A stretch of DNA of 64,000 nucleotides from CAYJBH01 sp964368815 (GCA_964368815.1 CAYJDA010000010.1:1-64000), one strand, 5' to 3'; shown: positions 8,801-17,169, numbered from the stretch's first letter. Numbers and translations: made by a program. Notes: generated by a model from the sequence alone, not told the origin.

Positions 8801-9774
8801 TTGAATAAAAAGATACAGGTACTAAGAGGTATTTCAATTATTGCAGTAGTGCTAATTCATACCGATGTGGAGGGCTTAGTAGCTATTTTTACACGACCTT
8901 TCATTAATTTCTGTGTTGCTACATTTATTTTTTTGTCAGGATACTTAACAAGCTTAAATATTCCTAATGTAAAAAGTTTTTTTAAAAAAAGACTTTTAAA
9001 GATGATTGTTCCTTACACAATATGGTCTATAATTTATACTATAGCTTATTCTAATTATAGTAATTTTTACTCAGTTTTTTAACAGGAACCGCTTGTGGAG
9101 CTTATTATTTCATATTTGTATATATGATTTTAGTATTGCTTACTCCTTTAACTATTAAACTGATAAAATCAAATTATTCCTGGTTAGGATGGATAGTAAC
9201 ACCAATTTCATTACTGCTCACAAGATATATCGTTGCGTTTTACGGAGCGTCTCTACCAACGGGTTCAGCATCGTTTTTATTTACAAATTGGTATATATTC
9301 TATTATTTGGGATTATATATTGGTAATAAGAAAATTAAATATGATTTATCTGTTAATAAAACTGTATCTTTATTGGTGTTAAGTTTAATACTTTCAATAT
9401 GCGAAGGACTTTTGTGGTTTGAATTTGGCAATTACGATATGGCGACTACTCAATTACGTTTTACATCCATATTATCATCAACCTTTTCTATATTGCTAAT
9501 GTACAAATATTTAACATCTAACAATGCAAAAACCTCTATCACCCAAAATTCCTCTAATAAATTGTTTATGGAAAATATTCTCCTATGTCTTGGGGATTGT
9601 TCGTTTGGGATTTACTTATCACATATATTGATCAGGTTCATATTAAGTAGGTTTTCAATAAATATGTTACCGTTTCCATTTTTTTCAATTTTACTCCTAA
9701 TCGTATCAACTTGCTGTGTTTTAATCGGAAAAAATATTTTAACAAAAAAATACAGTTGGCTATTAGGTTTATAG
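8801..9774 (+). pseudogene. Membrane acyltransferase (acyltransferase 3 family), frameshifted
   Basis: Two reading frames together make one acyltransferase 3 protein (OafA/YrhL type, membrane O-acyltransfer to surface sugars). The first part opens with the family's KIQVLRGISIIAVVLIH motif and ends at a stop at 9080-9082. The second runs on to 9774 with further membrane segments. The break is in a run of six T (9075-9080): adding one T joins the frames without a gap (SVFLTGTACGAYYF...). I prefer the TTG at 8801 as start, with GAGG 8 bases upstream, over the ATG at 8780. Real mutation, phase-variable slippage and sequencing error are all possible. Confidence 0.8.
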
Positions 9775-9845
9775 TGTGGTGATTTAACTGAAAAAAGGAT
9801 ATAATACTCGGAAAATGTAATGGTTTAAGTTGAATGAATTTATGC

Positions 9846-9911
9846 ACACCAACCCGTTAGGAAACAACTGACACTTTCTTTGTAGGTCAGCTTGTTTTTA
9901 CAGGTTGGTGT
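9846..9911. repeat. Long nested inverted repeat of unknown role
   Basis: Outer arms ACACCAACC (9846-9854) and GGTTGGTGT (9903-9911) enclose a second stem AAACAACTGAC (9862-9872) / GTCAGCTTGTTT (9886-9897) with one bulged base. A T-rich run starts about 9 bases after the outer stem, on the plus strand. It could be a terminator for the acyltransferase gene, a small structured RNA or a relic of a mobile element. It lies between the broken gene and the ytr promoter. Confidence 0.6.
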
Positions 9912-9958
9912 ATTTGTATATCTTTTTTTATCTATGGGATATTTTTATTATTAACCTA

Positions 9959-9987
9959 TTGACACAAGTGTACCGATAGTGTATAAT
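9959..9987 (+). promoter_or_regulatory. Consensus promoter of the ytr-like operon
   Basis: TTGACA (9959-9964), 17-base spacer, TATAAT (9982-9987): full consensus. The operator palindrome at 9984-10010 overlaps its -10 element and start site. Confidence 0.88.
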
Positions 9988-10010
9988 GTACTTGTTCAAT
10001 AAGTACATTA
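9984..10010 (+). promoter_or_regulatory. Palindromic operator, likely bound by the YtrA-type regulator
   Basis: A perfect inverted repeat with 10-bp arms, TAATGTACTT and AAGTACATTA, around a 7-base centre. It covers most of the -10 and the presumed start point, a position that would block RNA polymerase. GntR proteins bind palindromes as dimers and commonly autoregulate, so the gene at 10038 is the natural candidate. That link is inference. Confidence 0.75.
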
Positions 10011-10037
10011 ATGTTCAAAAAATTAATGAGGTATTAT

Positions 10038-10418
10038 GTGGAAATAATTATCAGCAGTAATAACAGCAAACCGATATACGAGCAGATCACTTCCCAGATG
10101 AAGGCAATGATAATGAGTGGCGAGCTTAAAACCGGTGACCCCATTCCTTCTATGAGAAGCCTAGCTAAAACAATTCATGTTAGTGTGATAACGGTTCAAA
10201 AGGCGTACGAAGATTTAACGAGAGATGGTTTTATAGAAACAACCGTTGGGCGTGGAAGCTTTGTTGCGGCACAAAATAAGGACTTTATACAGGAGGAACA
10301 GCAAAAAATTATTGAAGAACACCTTTATAATGCTGTTGATATTGCAAAAACGAGCGGAATTAAGTTAGAAAAATTAACCGAGCTAGTCACCATATTCTAT
10401 ATGGGTGAAGGAGGCTAA
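10038..10418 (+). CDS. GntR family regulator, YtrA subfamily
   Basis: A short GntR protein (126 residues from the GTG at 10038, which has GAGG six bases upstream). The winged helix is complete: KPIYEQITSQMKAMIMSGELKTGDPIPSMRSLA then VSVITVQKAYEDLTRDGFIE. Only about 45 residues follow, far too few for a FadR or HutC ligand domain. This matches the YtrA subfamily, which regulates adjacent ABC transporters that answer to cell-envelope stress. It heads a four-gene operon and probably represses it through the palindrome at 9984-10010. Only two bases separate its stop from the next ATG. Confidence 0.88.
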   Translation: MEIIISSNNSKPIYEQITSQMKAMIMSGELKTGDPIPSMRSLAKTIHVSVITVQKAYEDLTRDGFIETTVGRGSFVAAQNKDFIQEEQQKIIEEHLYNAVDIAKTSGIKLEKLTELVTIFYMGEGG

Positions 10419-10420
10419 CA

Positions 10421-11263
10421 ATGAAGAAAAATCATTTTATAGCCGCTTGTGGAACTTTAGCATTTGTAACGGTTCTTGTAATGGCTGTAGGTGTTATTGT
10501 ATCTAACGCCCCTACATTTTTAACACAATTCTTCACTAATTCAGTTTCATTTGAAGATGAACCGACTTTATCGTTTTCCAATGTTGAAGCAATTAATGTA
10601 ATTGTAAAGGATGTCCCTATTTCTATCACTGAAGATAATGTTGATGAAATAACAATTACAAGCACAGTAGAAAACAATGGTATAGGGTTTACTACCAAGC
10701 CTAAAGTATGGGTAAGTGATAATGCGCTTTACTATAATCAGGGAGTTATTCTTGGAATAGAACCTAAATCGACCGGAGAACTTACACTTATAGTGCCAAA
10801 ATCTTTAGAGTTAGATTACAACATTATAAATGCAAGTGGTAATGTTTTACTTGATGTGAGCACTGCAAAAGATGCGAATTTTGATATGGCTGTAGGCGAG
10901 CTTAACATTTACACTTCATGTGAAAACTTTACAGCAACCACCGTTAGTGGTGATATAAATATTTACGGAGCAATGAAGAATATTTCAGTTGACACCGTAA
11001 GTAGCGATGTTTCGATGTTTGCAGATGCAACAACAGATGAAATTAACTTTAAAAGTGTTAGCGGAGATTGCATGGTTTTTGCTGATGAACTAGCCGGATA
11101 CAACCTAAACCATAAATATTCCGGTGGAAATATCGACAGTTATTTTGAGCTGTCGAGTAAATATAACAGTACGGTTAATATAACTGCTGATACAGTAGAC
11201 GGCAAGGTTGAACTATTTGATAGATCAACGCTTAGTGATATAAGTGTTTTTTATGGAGGATAA
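10421..11263 (+). CDS. DUF4097-type envelope protein
   Basis: A 280-residue protein with one N-terminal membrane segment (residues about 8-32) and a repetitive beta-strand region of the DUF4097 kind, seen in runs such as ATTVSGDINIYG, VDTVSSDVSMFA and FKSVSGDCMVFA. Each repeat looks like one coil of a beta-helix. These proteins are often coded with GntR or PspC-type regulators and ABC exporters in Firmicutes and are thought to sit on the outside of the membrane. The exact role is unknown. It is tightly coupled to its neighbours: 2 bases after the regulator and 6 before the ATPase. Confidence 0.75.
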   Translation: MKKNHFIAACGTLAFVTVLVMAVGVIVSNAPTFLTQFFTNSVSFEDEPTLSFSNVEAINVIVKDVPISITEDNVDEITITSTVENNGIGFTTKPKVWVSDNALYYNQGVILGIEPKSTGELTLIVPKSLELDYNIINASGNVLLDVSTAKDANFDMAVGELNIYTSCENFTATTVSGDINIYGAMKNISVDTVSSDVSMFADATTDEINFKSVSGDCMVFADELAGYNLNHKYSGGNIDSYFELSSKYNSTVNITADTVDGKVELFDRSTLSDISVFYGG

Positions 11264-11269
11264 ATAAAA

Positions 11270-12154
11270 ATGAATTATGTTTTACAGGTTGAAAATCTGT
11301 GCAAAACCTATAAAGGAGCAAATTTTAAATTGCAGGATGTATCCTTCGCCATCCCTAAGGGGTCTATTATGGGCTTTGTAGGAAAAAACGGGGCTGGAAA
11401 GAGCACTACCATAAATGCTATTTTAAATCTGATTCAAAGAGACTCGGGAGATATTACCCTTTTTGGACAAACCATGACCGATTCTACCAAGACTATCAGA
11501 AACGATATCGGCGTTGTGTTTGATTCAGTTCACTTTTCAGGAGAATTAACAGCTAAAAAATTAGAAAAAGTTTTAGCCGATATTTATGAAAACTGGGATA
11601 GACAACTGTTTTTATCATATCTTAGCAGATTTAACATTCCGGATAATAAAAGGATAAAAACCCTATCACGCGGAATGACCATGAAGCTTTCTATAAGTGT
11701 TGCACTTTCGCATGGATCAAGATTTTTAGTTTTAGATGAGGCAACGGCAGGCCTAGATCCTGTTGTTAGAGAGGAGGTGCTTGATGTTTTTTTAGAGTTT
11801 GTTGAGGATGAGAATAATTCAATATTTCTATCTTCTCATATATCTAGCGACCTTGAAAAAATTTCTGATTATATAACCTTTATAGATAACGGTAGAATAA
11901 TACTAACCGAAAAGAAGGATACTTTAATTTATGAATACGGCATTGCTCGCATGAAGCAAGCAGATTTTAACAGGCTAAACAGCGGTGAATATGTCGCCTT
12001 TAGACAAAGAGGTTTACAGCATGAAGTGCTTATTAAAAACAAAAGAGAATTTATAAAATGTTACCCAAACATAATTGTTGATAACACCGGCATCGACGAG
12101 ATTTTACCTTTAATTACAAAGGATCAAATCTACCCATATGGTGATATGAGTTAA
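11270..12154 (+). CDS. ABC transporter ATP-binding protein (YtrB-like)
   Basis: A 294-residue ATPase with Walker A GKNGAGKST (about residues 39-47), the C-loop LSRGMTMKLSI, Walker B FLVLDEATAGLDP and the H-loop LSSHI. The C-terminal 70 residues form the accessory domain common in drug/peptide exporters of the CcmA class. It energises the permease encoded 27 bases downstream. Together with the YtrA-type regulator, this suggests a stress-induced exporter or an envelope-antibiotic detoxification system, which is inference from the family. Confidence 0.93.
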   Translation: MNYVLQVENLCKTYKGANFKLQDVSFAIPKGSIMGFVGKNGAGKSTTINAILNLIQRDSGDITLFGQTMTDSTKTIRNDIGVVFDSVHFSGELTAKKLEKVLADIYENWDRQLFLSYLSRFNIPDNKRIKTLSRGMTMKLSISVALSHGSRFLVLDEATAGLDPVVREEVLDVFLEFVEDENNSIFLSSHISSDLEKISDYITFIDNGRIILTEKKDTLIYEYGIARMKQADFNRLNSGEYVAFRQRGLQHEVLIKNKREFIKCYPNIIVDNTGIDEILPLITKDQIYPYGDMS

Positions 12155-12181
12155 CTGTTTTTAGAAAGGAAATTTTTTAAC

Positions 12182-12832
12182 ATGAAAGGCCTTATACGAA
12201 ATAACTTTTATATGCTGGGCGGTAGTCTAACAGCCGTTCTTATAACATGTTTAGTCGGCGTTATATTAAGCGCGGTCGCCGGAATATTCACGGATAACTC
12301 CATAATAATCTCAGGAATTATAGGAATGCAGCTCGGTGCGTTTGGAGGTTTATCCGGAACAGCTATTCAAAAAGATTCGGTTTCAAGATGGAATCGCTTT
12401 GAGCTAACCATGCCTTTGTGCAGAACCGATGTTATAAAGGCAAAATATATATCTTACCTTATGTATGTAGCCATAGGGGTGCTATTTTCCTTAGCAAGCA
12501 TTTTAATGGTTTACCTAACCTCAGGCGGCATTAACCTAGAGCGTGTCGGGATTGGCTATACCTTCGGGCTTGGTTTTGCACTTTGTATTCCCGCAATTTT
12601 AACCCCACTTGCCTTAATTTTAGGTTCTGATAAAAACGAAACTTTGATGTTTATCTCTATGATCATAAGTATAGGGCTATTTTTGGGCTACACCACCTTG
12701 ATATATCAACTGTTGGGTAACGTCCCAGATATTAACCTGATACTCAGAGGTAGTTATCTGGTATTGTGTGCACTAATATACCTATCATCGTTTATATTAT
12801 CACTTTGCATATATCGAAAAAAAGAAATATAA
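12182..12832 (+). CDS. ABC-2 type permease, partner of the upstream ATPase
   Basis: A 216-residue membrane protein with six predicted segments (about residues 13-35, 40-60, 90-112, 128-150, 157-180, 188-212) and no soluble domain. This resembles the small ABC-2 permeases found beside YtrB-type ATPases. A 'RFELTMPLCRTDVIKAKYI' stretch between segments 2 and 3 is the kind of coupling loop seen in bacitracin/lantibiotic-type exporters. It is last in the operon. Its TAA stop is the first base triplet of a copy of the palindromic repeat family. Confidence 0.85.
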   Translation: MKGLIRNNFYMLGGSLTAVLITCLVGVILSAVAGIFTDNSIIISGIIGMQLGAFGGLSGTAIQKDSVSRWNRFELTMPLCRTDVIKAKYISYLMYVAIGVLFSLASILMVYLTSGGINLERVGIGYTFGLGFALCIPAILTPLALILGSDKNETLMFISMIISIGLFLGYTTLIYQLLGNVPDINLILRGSYLVLCALIYLSSFILSLCIYRKKEI

Positions 12833-12894
12833 TCTCCGGTAAGGTATAGCTTTGCATTTTGCAACTTTGGTAAAAAAGCGATGTATTTCTCAGG
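12830..12894 (+). repeat. Palindromic 3'-end element, shortened copy D
   Basis: Begins on the permease stop codon as TAATCTCCGG, then lacks most of the left half. From AGCTTTGCATTTTGCA on, it matches the right half of the elements at 52225-52334 and 59530-59654, including the ending GATGTATTTCTCA. It reads like an internally deleted member of the family. Confidence 0.75.
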
Positions 12895-12931
12895 ATAACA
12901 ATTTTATTTATTAATTGGTTGGAGGTGAAAA

Positions 12932-13777
12932 ATGAGAACAGAGCAGGAAATGTTTAACTTGATACTTGATTATGCAAAATCGAATAAAAAAGTGCGTGCT
13001 GTTTATATGAATGGTTCACGTGCAAATCCCAATGCAATAAAAGATAAATATATGGATTTTGATATTGTTTTTGTTGTTAAGGATTTTGAATCTTTTGTTT
13101 CAAATATGTCTTGGATAGACGTATTCGGTGATAGATTAATATTACAAATGCCTGAAACGATGCGTTGCCCGGATGGCACCGGGCATTTTAATTGGCAAAT
13201 GCTTTTTACAGATGGAAACAGGATAGATTTAGTACTTATTCCATACGAAAAGCAAGAGCTAATTAAACACGACAGTGCAACCGTTGTTCTGTTAGATAAG
13301 GATAATATTTTACCAAACTTTCCTCCTGCAAGTGATAGCGATTATATCATAAAACCTCCAAGTAAATTGTATTATGATTCGTGCTGTAATAACTTTTTTT
13401 GGTGTATGCAAAATGTAGCAAAGGGAATTAAAAGAGATGAATTTCCGTATGCTTTTGAGATGTATAATTTTATAATAGGCGCTGAAATGAATGATATGAT
13501 AAGCTGGTATATTGGCTGCACAAATGAATTTAGTGTTTCTACGGGCAAAATGGGCAAATATTTTAAAAGGTATCTTAGCTCCGATTTATATGAACAGTAC
13601 CTAAGTTTATACGTAATAAATGGAAACTATGATAACTTTTGGGAATGTATTTTTAATGCGTGTGAATTATTTAGGAACCTTGCAAAACAGGTAGCTGCAG
13701 TTCTTAACTATGAGTATAACACTAAAGATGATGAAGGCATAATGATCTATTTGCAAAAGCTAAAAAATCACGACTAA
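12932..13777 (+). CDS. Aminoglycoside 6-adenylyltransferase-like protein (ANT(6)/AadK family)
   Basis: A 281-residue nucleotidyltransferase of the streptomycin adenylyltransferase family. It begins MRTEQEMFNLILDYA like ANT(6) enzymes. The nucleotidyl-transfer motif is GSRANPN (about residues 28-34) followed by the metal-binding DFDIVF. Later blocks (FGDRLILQMPE, RIDLVLIP, KPPSKLYYDSCCNNFFWC) follow the family order. These enzymes move AMP from ATP to the 6-hydroxyl of streptomycin. Nothing mobile surrounds it, so it is more likely a resident AadK-type gene than acquired resistance. Substrate use is not proven. GGAGG lies before the ATG. Confidence 0.88.
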   Translation: MRTEQEMFNLILDYAKSNKKVRAVYMNGSRANPNAIKDKYMDFDIVFVVKDFESFVSNMSWIDVFGDRLILQMPETMRCPDGTGHFNWQMLFTDGNRIDLVLIPYEKQELIKHDSATVVLLDKDNILPNFPPASDSDYIIKPPSKLYYDSCCNNFFWCMQNVAKGIKRDEFPYAFEMYNFIIGAEMNDMISWYIGCTNEFSVSTGKMGKYFKRYLSSDLYEQYLSLYVINGNYDNFWECIFNACELFRNLAKQVAAVLNYEYNTKDDEGIMIYLQKLKNHD

Positions 13778-13935
13778 GGATCATTAAAAAAAGTCGGTTT
13801 ATGGAGTTTATAGATTGTTTGTAATCGCACATATTTTCCTTTAAAAAACTCATTTTGAGACAGGACAATACCATACTCAACTACTATGTCATAAGCAGTA
13901 TGCCACACTACTGTTTATTAGTCAATAGTTTCTGC

Positions 13936-15072
13936 TCATTCGTCGGAGGTATTATTTGATTTCAGCGACATTAAGGTAGCGTGAGACTCTTCATTAATTT
14001 CCCAAATTCCCTCATTTGGAATCTCCATGAGCTTCATACCATCCTTTTCATAGATGTAATACTGTTCAATAATTGTAGTGGATAGGTCGAGAATTGCAAT
14101 GTTAATAAACATATATTCCGGCACATCAACCGGCATATCCTCTTCACTTTCGGCTATAGGATCGCCTTCATATATCAACAGGTCACGCAGTGTGTTAACC
14201 GGGTCACGCTCGTTACTGCTGTATAGCTCAACACCGGTTGAGTCTCCTGTCTTAACATCGTAAACTACGGCCGTGTGGTAATCTTCATAGGTGGAACTGA
14301 TATCATAAACTATGGTAAGTAATGCTCCGAGATCCTCCGCATTTTCAAGCTCGTTTATGAGCGACGCCGATACGATGCTCTCCGCCCAACTTTTACTATA
14401 TGGTATTTCCTGTTCACCGAAAATATATACGATTTCCTCTAAATCTTTAATTAAGCCATAGAGAATAATTGCATTCTGGTCGTAAGGGGTCAGATCAGCG
14501 GTGTCGAGATAGCTTGCCTCGGCATCAAAGGTAACGGTAAGAGAGGATGTCTCGCCCTCGGTAAAGCCTATTTCTTCTATCAGTGCGCCTTCGGGGTAGC
14601 TTAGGGTATTTAGCAAGCTTTCTATATCTGTAGTGTCGTCAAGTTTTTCGGCGTTAAACGGCCACAACGTCATAGGGTTTAGCGCCGGGTTGGTTCGAAC
14701 CGGATTAATTGTATATTCCAATGCAACCGCCTGTGAAGGAAATCCAGCCGCAACATCTCCAACAATGGTTAAGGTTATCACATCTCCCTCCACTATTGTT
14801 CTAAATGAGGCGTCATCGTATTCATTCTCGGTAAGCTTTTGAACCGAGAACCCATCCTCGTACCCCGTCACGTAGCACTGCATACCCAACAAACTTTCAT
14901 CATCAAGGCCGGAAACTAATAGCGTTTTCCTAAAATTGTTAACATCGAGAACCTTTGCCGCAACATTTTCAGTGAGAAGTTCGCTCGGCAATTCCTGTTC
15001 CTTGGCGCAGGATGAGAGCATCGATATTGCAATCAGCACGGTAAATATAAAAACTAATTTTCCCTTTTTCAT
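13936..15072 (-). CDS. Predicted lipoprotein of unknown function
   Basis: A 378-residue protein with a lipoprotein signal: KKGK basic start, hydrophobic run and lipobox LSSC at about residue 22. The mature part is acidic and rich in strands. I recognise no known domain. It may fold as two similar beta-rich units, but I see no clear internal repeat. It has its own promoter just upstream and is separated from the ars operon by a terminator, so it is probably a single-gene unit. The 158 bases between it and the ANT(6)-like gene hold no gene. Confidence 0.7.
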   Translation of the reverse strand: MKKGKLVFIFTVLIAISMLSSCAKEQELPSELLTENVAAKVLDVNNFRKTLLVSGLDDESLLGMQCYVTGYEDGFSVQKLTENEYDDASFRTIVEGDVITLTIVGDVAAGFPSQAVALEYTINPVRTNPALNPMTLWPFNAEKLDDTTDIESLLNTLSYPEGALIEEIGFTEGETSSLTVTFDAEASYLDTADLTPYDQNAIILYGLIKDLEEIVYIFGEQEIPYSKSWAESIVSASLINELENAEDLGALLTIVYDISSTYEDYHTAVVYDVKTGDSTGVELYSSNERDPVNTLRDLLIYEGDPIAESEEDMPVDVPEYMFINIAILDLSTTIIEQYYIYEKDGMKLMEIPNEGIWEINEESHATLMSLKSNNTSDE

Positions 15073-15108
15073 ATTTCTCCCCGAAAAACATAAATATTCT
15101 TTAAAATT

Positions 15109-15137
15109 AGCCTACCACCAAATGAGAATAATGTCAA
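15109..15137 (-). promoter_or_regulatory. Promoter of the lipoprotein gene
   Basis: Minus-strand TTGACA (15132-15137), 17-base spacer, TAGGCT (15109-15114). It starts directly after the T tract of the ars terminator. Confidence 0.6.
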
Positions 15138-15140
15138 GTC

Positions 15141-15178
15141 GAAAAAAGAAAAAAACAGCCGATCTATCAATCGACTGT
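15141..15178 (-). terminator. Terminator of the ars operon
   Basis: Minus-strand stem ACAGTCGAT/ATCGGCTGT (one G-T pair) with a 6-base loop, followed by seven T, then C and six more T. Confidence 0.85.
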
Positions 15179-15216
15179 TCAGATTAATGCCTGCTGAATA
15201 TCTTGAAAGTAATCTA

Positions 15217-15675
15217 TTATTTCAACTTTTCTTTAAGTTCCAGCATCTTTTCATGTATTGTTTTTATCGTCATTTCAAAAAATGAATCATCCTGTCCGCT
15301 TGGGTCATCGAGCCCCCAGTTCTCGGAGTATCTACACCGCACTGCAGGGCAGGCAACGTTGCAACCCATAAATATAACTATGTCCGGCTGTGGTATATCC
15401 GTTATCTTTTTATTAAACTGCGTTTGCTCCATATCGATATTATACAGCTTCTTCATCATGCGAACGGCATCGGGATTAATTTTATCCTTTATTATAGTGC
15501 CGGCAGAAAAACTATCAAACACGTCCTGTGCAAGATGTTTGCCAAGAGCCTCGGCAATCTGGCTTCTACAGGAGTTGTGGTTACATACAAACGCAACCTT
15601 CGGTTTTCCTTCAAAATTGATGTTAAACTCGTTATTCCCGTAGTCATAATCCGCAATATTTATCCATTTTTCCAT
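15217..15675 (-). CDS. arsC: Arsenate reductase, low-molecular-weight phosphatase type
   Basis: Reduces arsenate to arsenite. The P-loop is CNHNSCR (Cys31 to Arg37 in this 152-residue protein), the C-X5-R motif shared with low-molecular-weight tyrosine phosphatases. The redox cysteines follow in MGCNVACP (C105, C109), with C114 close by, and the WGLDDPSGQ block near the end is typical of ArsC. Compared with the S. aureus pI258 enzyme it has about 25 extra N-terminal residues and a shorter gap between the resolving cysteines, as in other 'GCNVACP' members. It is last in a four-gene ars operon. Confidence 0.9.
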   Translation of the reverse strand: MEKWINIADYDYGNNEFNINFEGKPKVAFVCNHNSCRSQIAEALGKHLAQDVFDSFSAGTIIKDKINPDAVRMMKKLYNIDMEQTQFNKKITDIPQPDIVIFMGCNVACPAVRCRYSENWGLDDPSGQDDSFFEMTIKTIHEKMLELKEKLK

Positions 15676-15688
15676 TATTAAACCTCTT

Positions 15689-16102
15689 TTAAGCTCTTGC
15701 TTTTTTTAGAATTTCAACTACTTCATCGCTCTTTAAAACCTTACCGTAGGAAACAACCTTGCCGTCTACTACCAGTGCCGGTGTCGACATCACGCCATAG
15801 CTTGCTATCTGGGAGAAATCGGTAACATGGTCTATCGCGGTATCCATACCAAGCGTCTTTAGTGCCTCCTTTGTTGCCGCCTCAAGCTGATTGCATTTTG
15901 AGCAGCCGGACCCGAGAACCTTAACCGAAGCTCCCGCAGAGTTAGCTTCCTGTGCCGCTGCAATACTCTCGGCCGACACATCACCGCAACAACCACTACT
16001 CTGTTGTGCCTTCTTTGCTGCTATCTCGGAAGGTGTACACATTCCGCCGCAATCGCAAGCAACTTTTTCTTCTTTTTTCTTTCCAAATCCAAATAATCCC
16101 AT
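15689..16102 (-). CDS. Redox-active disulfide protein with a Cys-rich N terminus
   Basis: The C-terminal half (residues about 60-137) is a thioredoxin fold of the 'small redox-active disulfide protein 2' family, with active site GCSKC (C67, C70) and a cis-proline region STPALVVDG. In front is an unusual tail, CDCGGMC (C16, C18, C22) and GCCG (C38, C39), which could bind a thiophilic ion or pass electrons. The gene sits between the permease and arsC. This pairing of a COG0701 permease with such a redoxin is common in clostridia. The function is not known: metal or arsenic handoff to the permease, or reductant for ArsC, are both reasonable guesses. Confidence 0.85.
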   Translation of the reverse strand: MGLFGFGKKKEEKVACDCGGMCTPSEIAAKKAQQSSGCCGDVSAESIAAAQEANSAGASVKVLGSGCSKCNQLEAATKEALKTLGMDTAIDHVTDFSQIASYGVMSTPALVVDGKVVSYGKVLKSDEVVEILKKARA

Positions 16103-16121
16103 AATAAATTCTCCTGTATAG

Positions 16122-17144
16122 TTATATAATGAAAGGTTCTATTGCGTTGAATATATATCCAACTATTACTATGCCCAAAAAGCATATTGTAATAAACGCG
16201 GTAAGGAGCTTAGGTTTTACAGCCTTTTTTAGCATGATCATTGATGGCAAACTTAATGTTGTTACCGCCATCATAAAGGCAAGTATTGTTCCGAGCTGAG
16301 CGCCCTTGGCTAAAAGAGCTTCGGCAATTGGAATTGTTCCAAAAATATCCGCATACATCGGAATACCTGCAATCGTTGCAAGGAAAACTCCAAACGGATT
16401 ATTAGTGCCGAGCACAGTTTCAATTATATCCTGCGGTATCCAGTTATGAATAAAGGCGCCAATACCCACACCTACAATAATATAGGGAAAAACTTTTTTA
16501 AAGGTCGATATTACCTGCTCTTTTGCAAATACAAACCTCTCACCCTTTGTAAGATCGGGGGATTCGATGTCTATATTACCTGCATTTAGAATAAAATCTT
16601 CTACATGCTTTTGCATTCCCATTTTATCAAGAAGTGTTCCACCAATTACGGCGATAATTAAACCTAATAAAACATAAATTACCGCAACGTTAGCTCCAAA
16701 AATGCTCATTAATAAAACAAGACTTCCGAGATCCACCATCGGCGAGGAAATAAGAAAAGAAAAGGTTACGCCAACCGGCAGTCCGGCACTGGTAAAGCCC
16801 ATAAATAGAGGTATTGAAGAACAGGAACAAAATGGAGTTACCGTTCCGAGCAGTGCCGAAATTACATTTGCCCATATCCCTTTAAATCGACTTAGTATTC
16901 TTTTACTTCTCTCCGGAGGAAAATAGCTTTGTATATACGATATAATAAATATTAGAGTACATAACAATACGGTTATTTTAATAACATCATAGATAAAAAA
17001 ATGAATACTCGCACCGATTCTGCCCTCTATGTCCATACCAAGAGCAGCTAATATTGATCCTACGATATCGTTTAACCACTTCATTCCAAGTATTTGATTT
17101 TGGAAAAAATCCCATCCTGATTTTATTGCACCCACTGCTATCAC
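16122..17144 (-). CDS. COG0701 permease (ArsP/YraQ family)
   Basis: A 340-residue membrane protein with eight or more segments. The hallmark TPFCSCSSIPLFMGF motif (about residues 102-116) carries paired cysteines that bind the substrate in ArsP proteins, and a second related half follows (GIPMYADIFGTIPIA). ArsP exports trivalent organoarsenicals, but other COG0701 permeases move different ions. Here the ArsR box in front of the gene and the arsC downstream support an arsenic or thiophilic-ion role. It lies 97 bases after arsR with its own box, so it may have independent control. Confidence 0.85.
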   Translation of the reverse strand: MIAVGAIKSGWDFFQNQILGMKWLNDIVGSILAALGMDIEGRIGASIHFFIYDVIKITVLLCTLIFIISYIQSYFPPERSKRILSRFKGIWANVISALLGTVTPFCSCSSIPLFMGFTSAGLPVGVTFSFLISSPMVDLGSLVLLMSIFGANVAVIYVLLGLIIAVIGGTLLDKMGMQKHVEDFILNAGNIDIESPDLTKGERFVFAKEQVISTFKKVFPYIIVGVGIGAFIHNWIPQDIIETVLGTNNPFGVFLATIAGIPMYADIFGTIPIAEALLAKGAQLGTILAFMMAVTTLSLPSMIMLKKAVKPKLLTAFITICFLGIVIVGYIFNAIEPFII

Positions 17145-17153
17145 CTTTCTTAA

Positions 17154-17169
17154 ATCAATAATTTTTGAT
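17154..17169 (-). promoter_or_regulatory. ArsR-type operator in front of the permease
   Basis: ATCAA-N6-TTGAT, the same core as the box upstream of arsR at 17619-17638. It lies 10 bases upstream of the permease start, so binding could block transcription or elongation into the permease. A possible promoter (TATAAT-like on the minus strand near 17190-17196) is weak. Confidence 0.7.
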
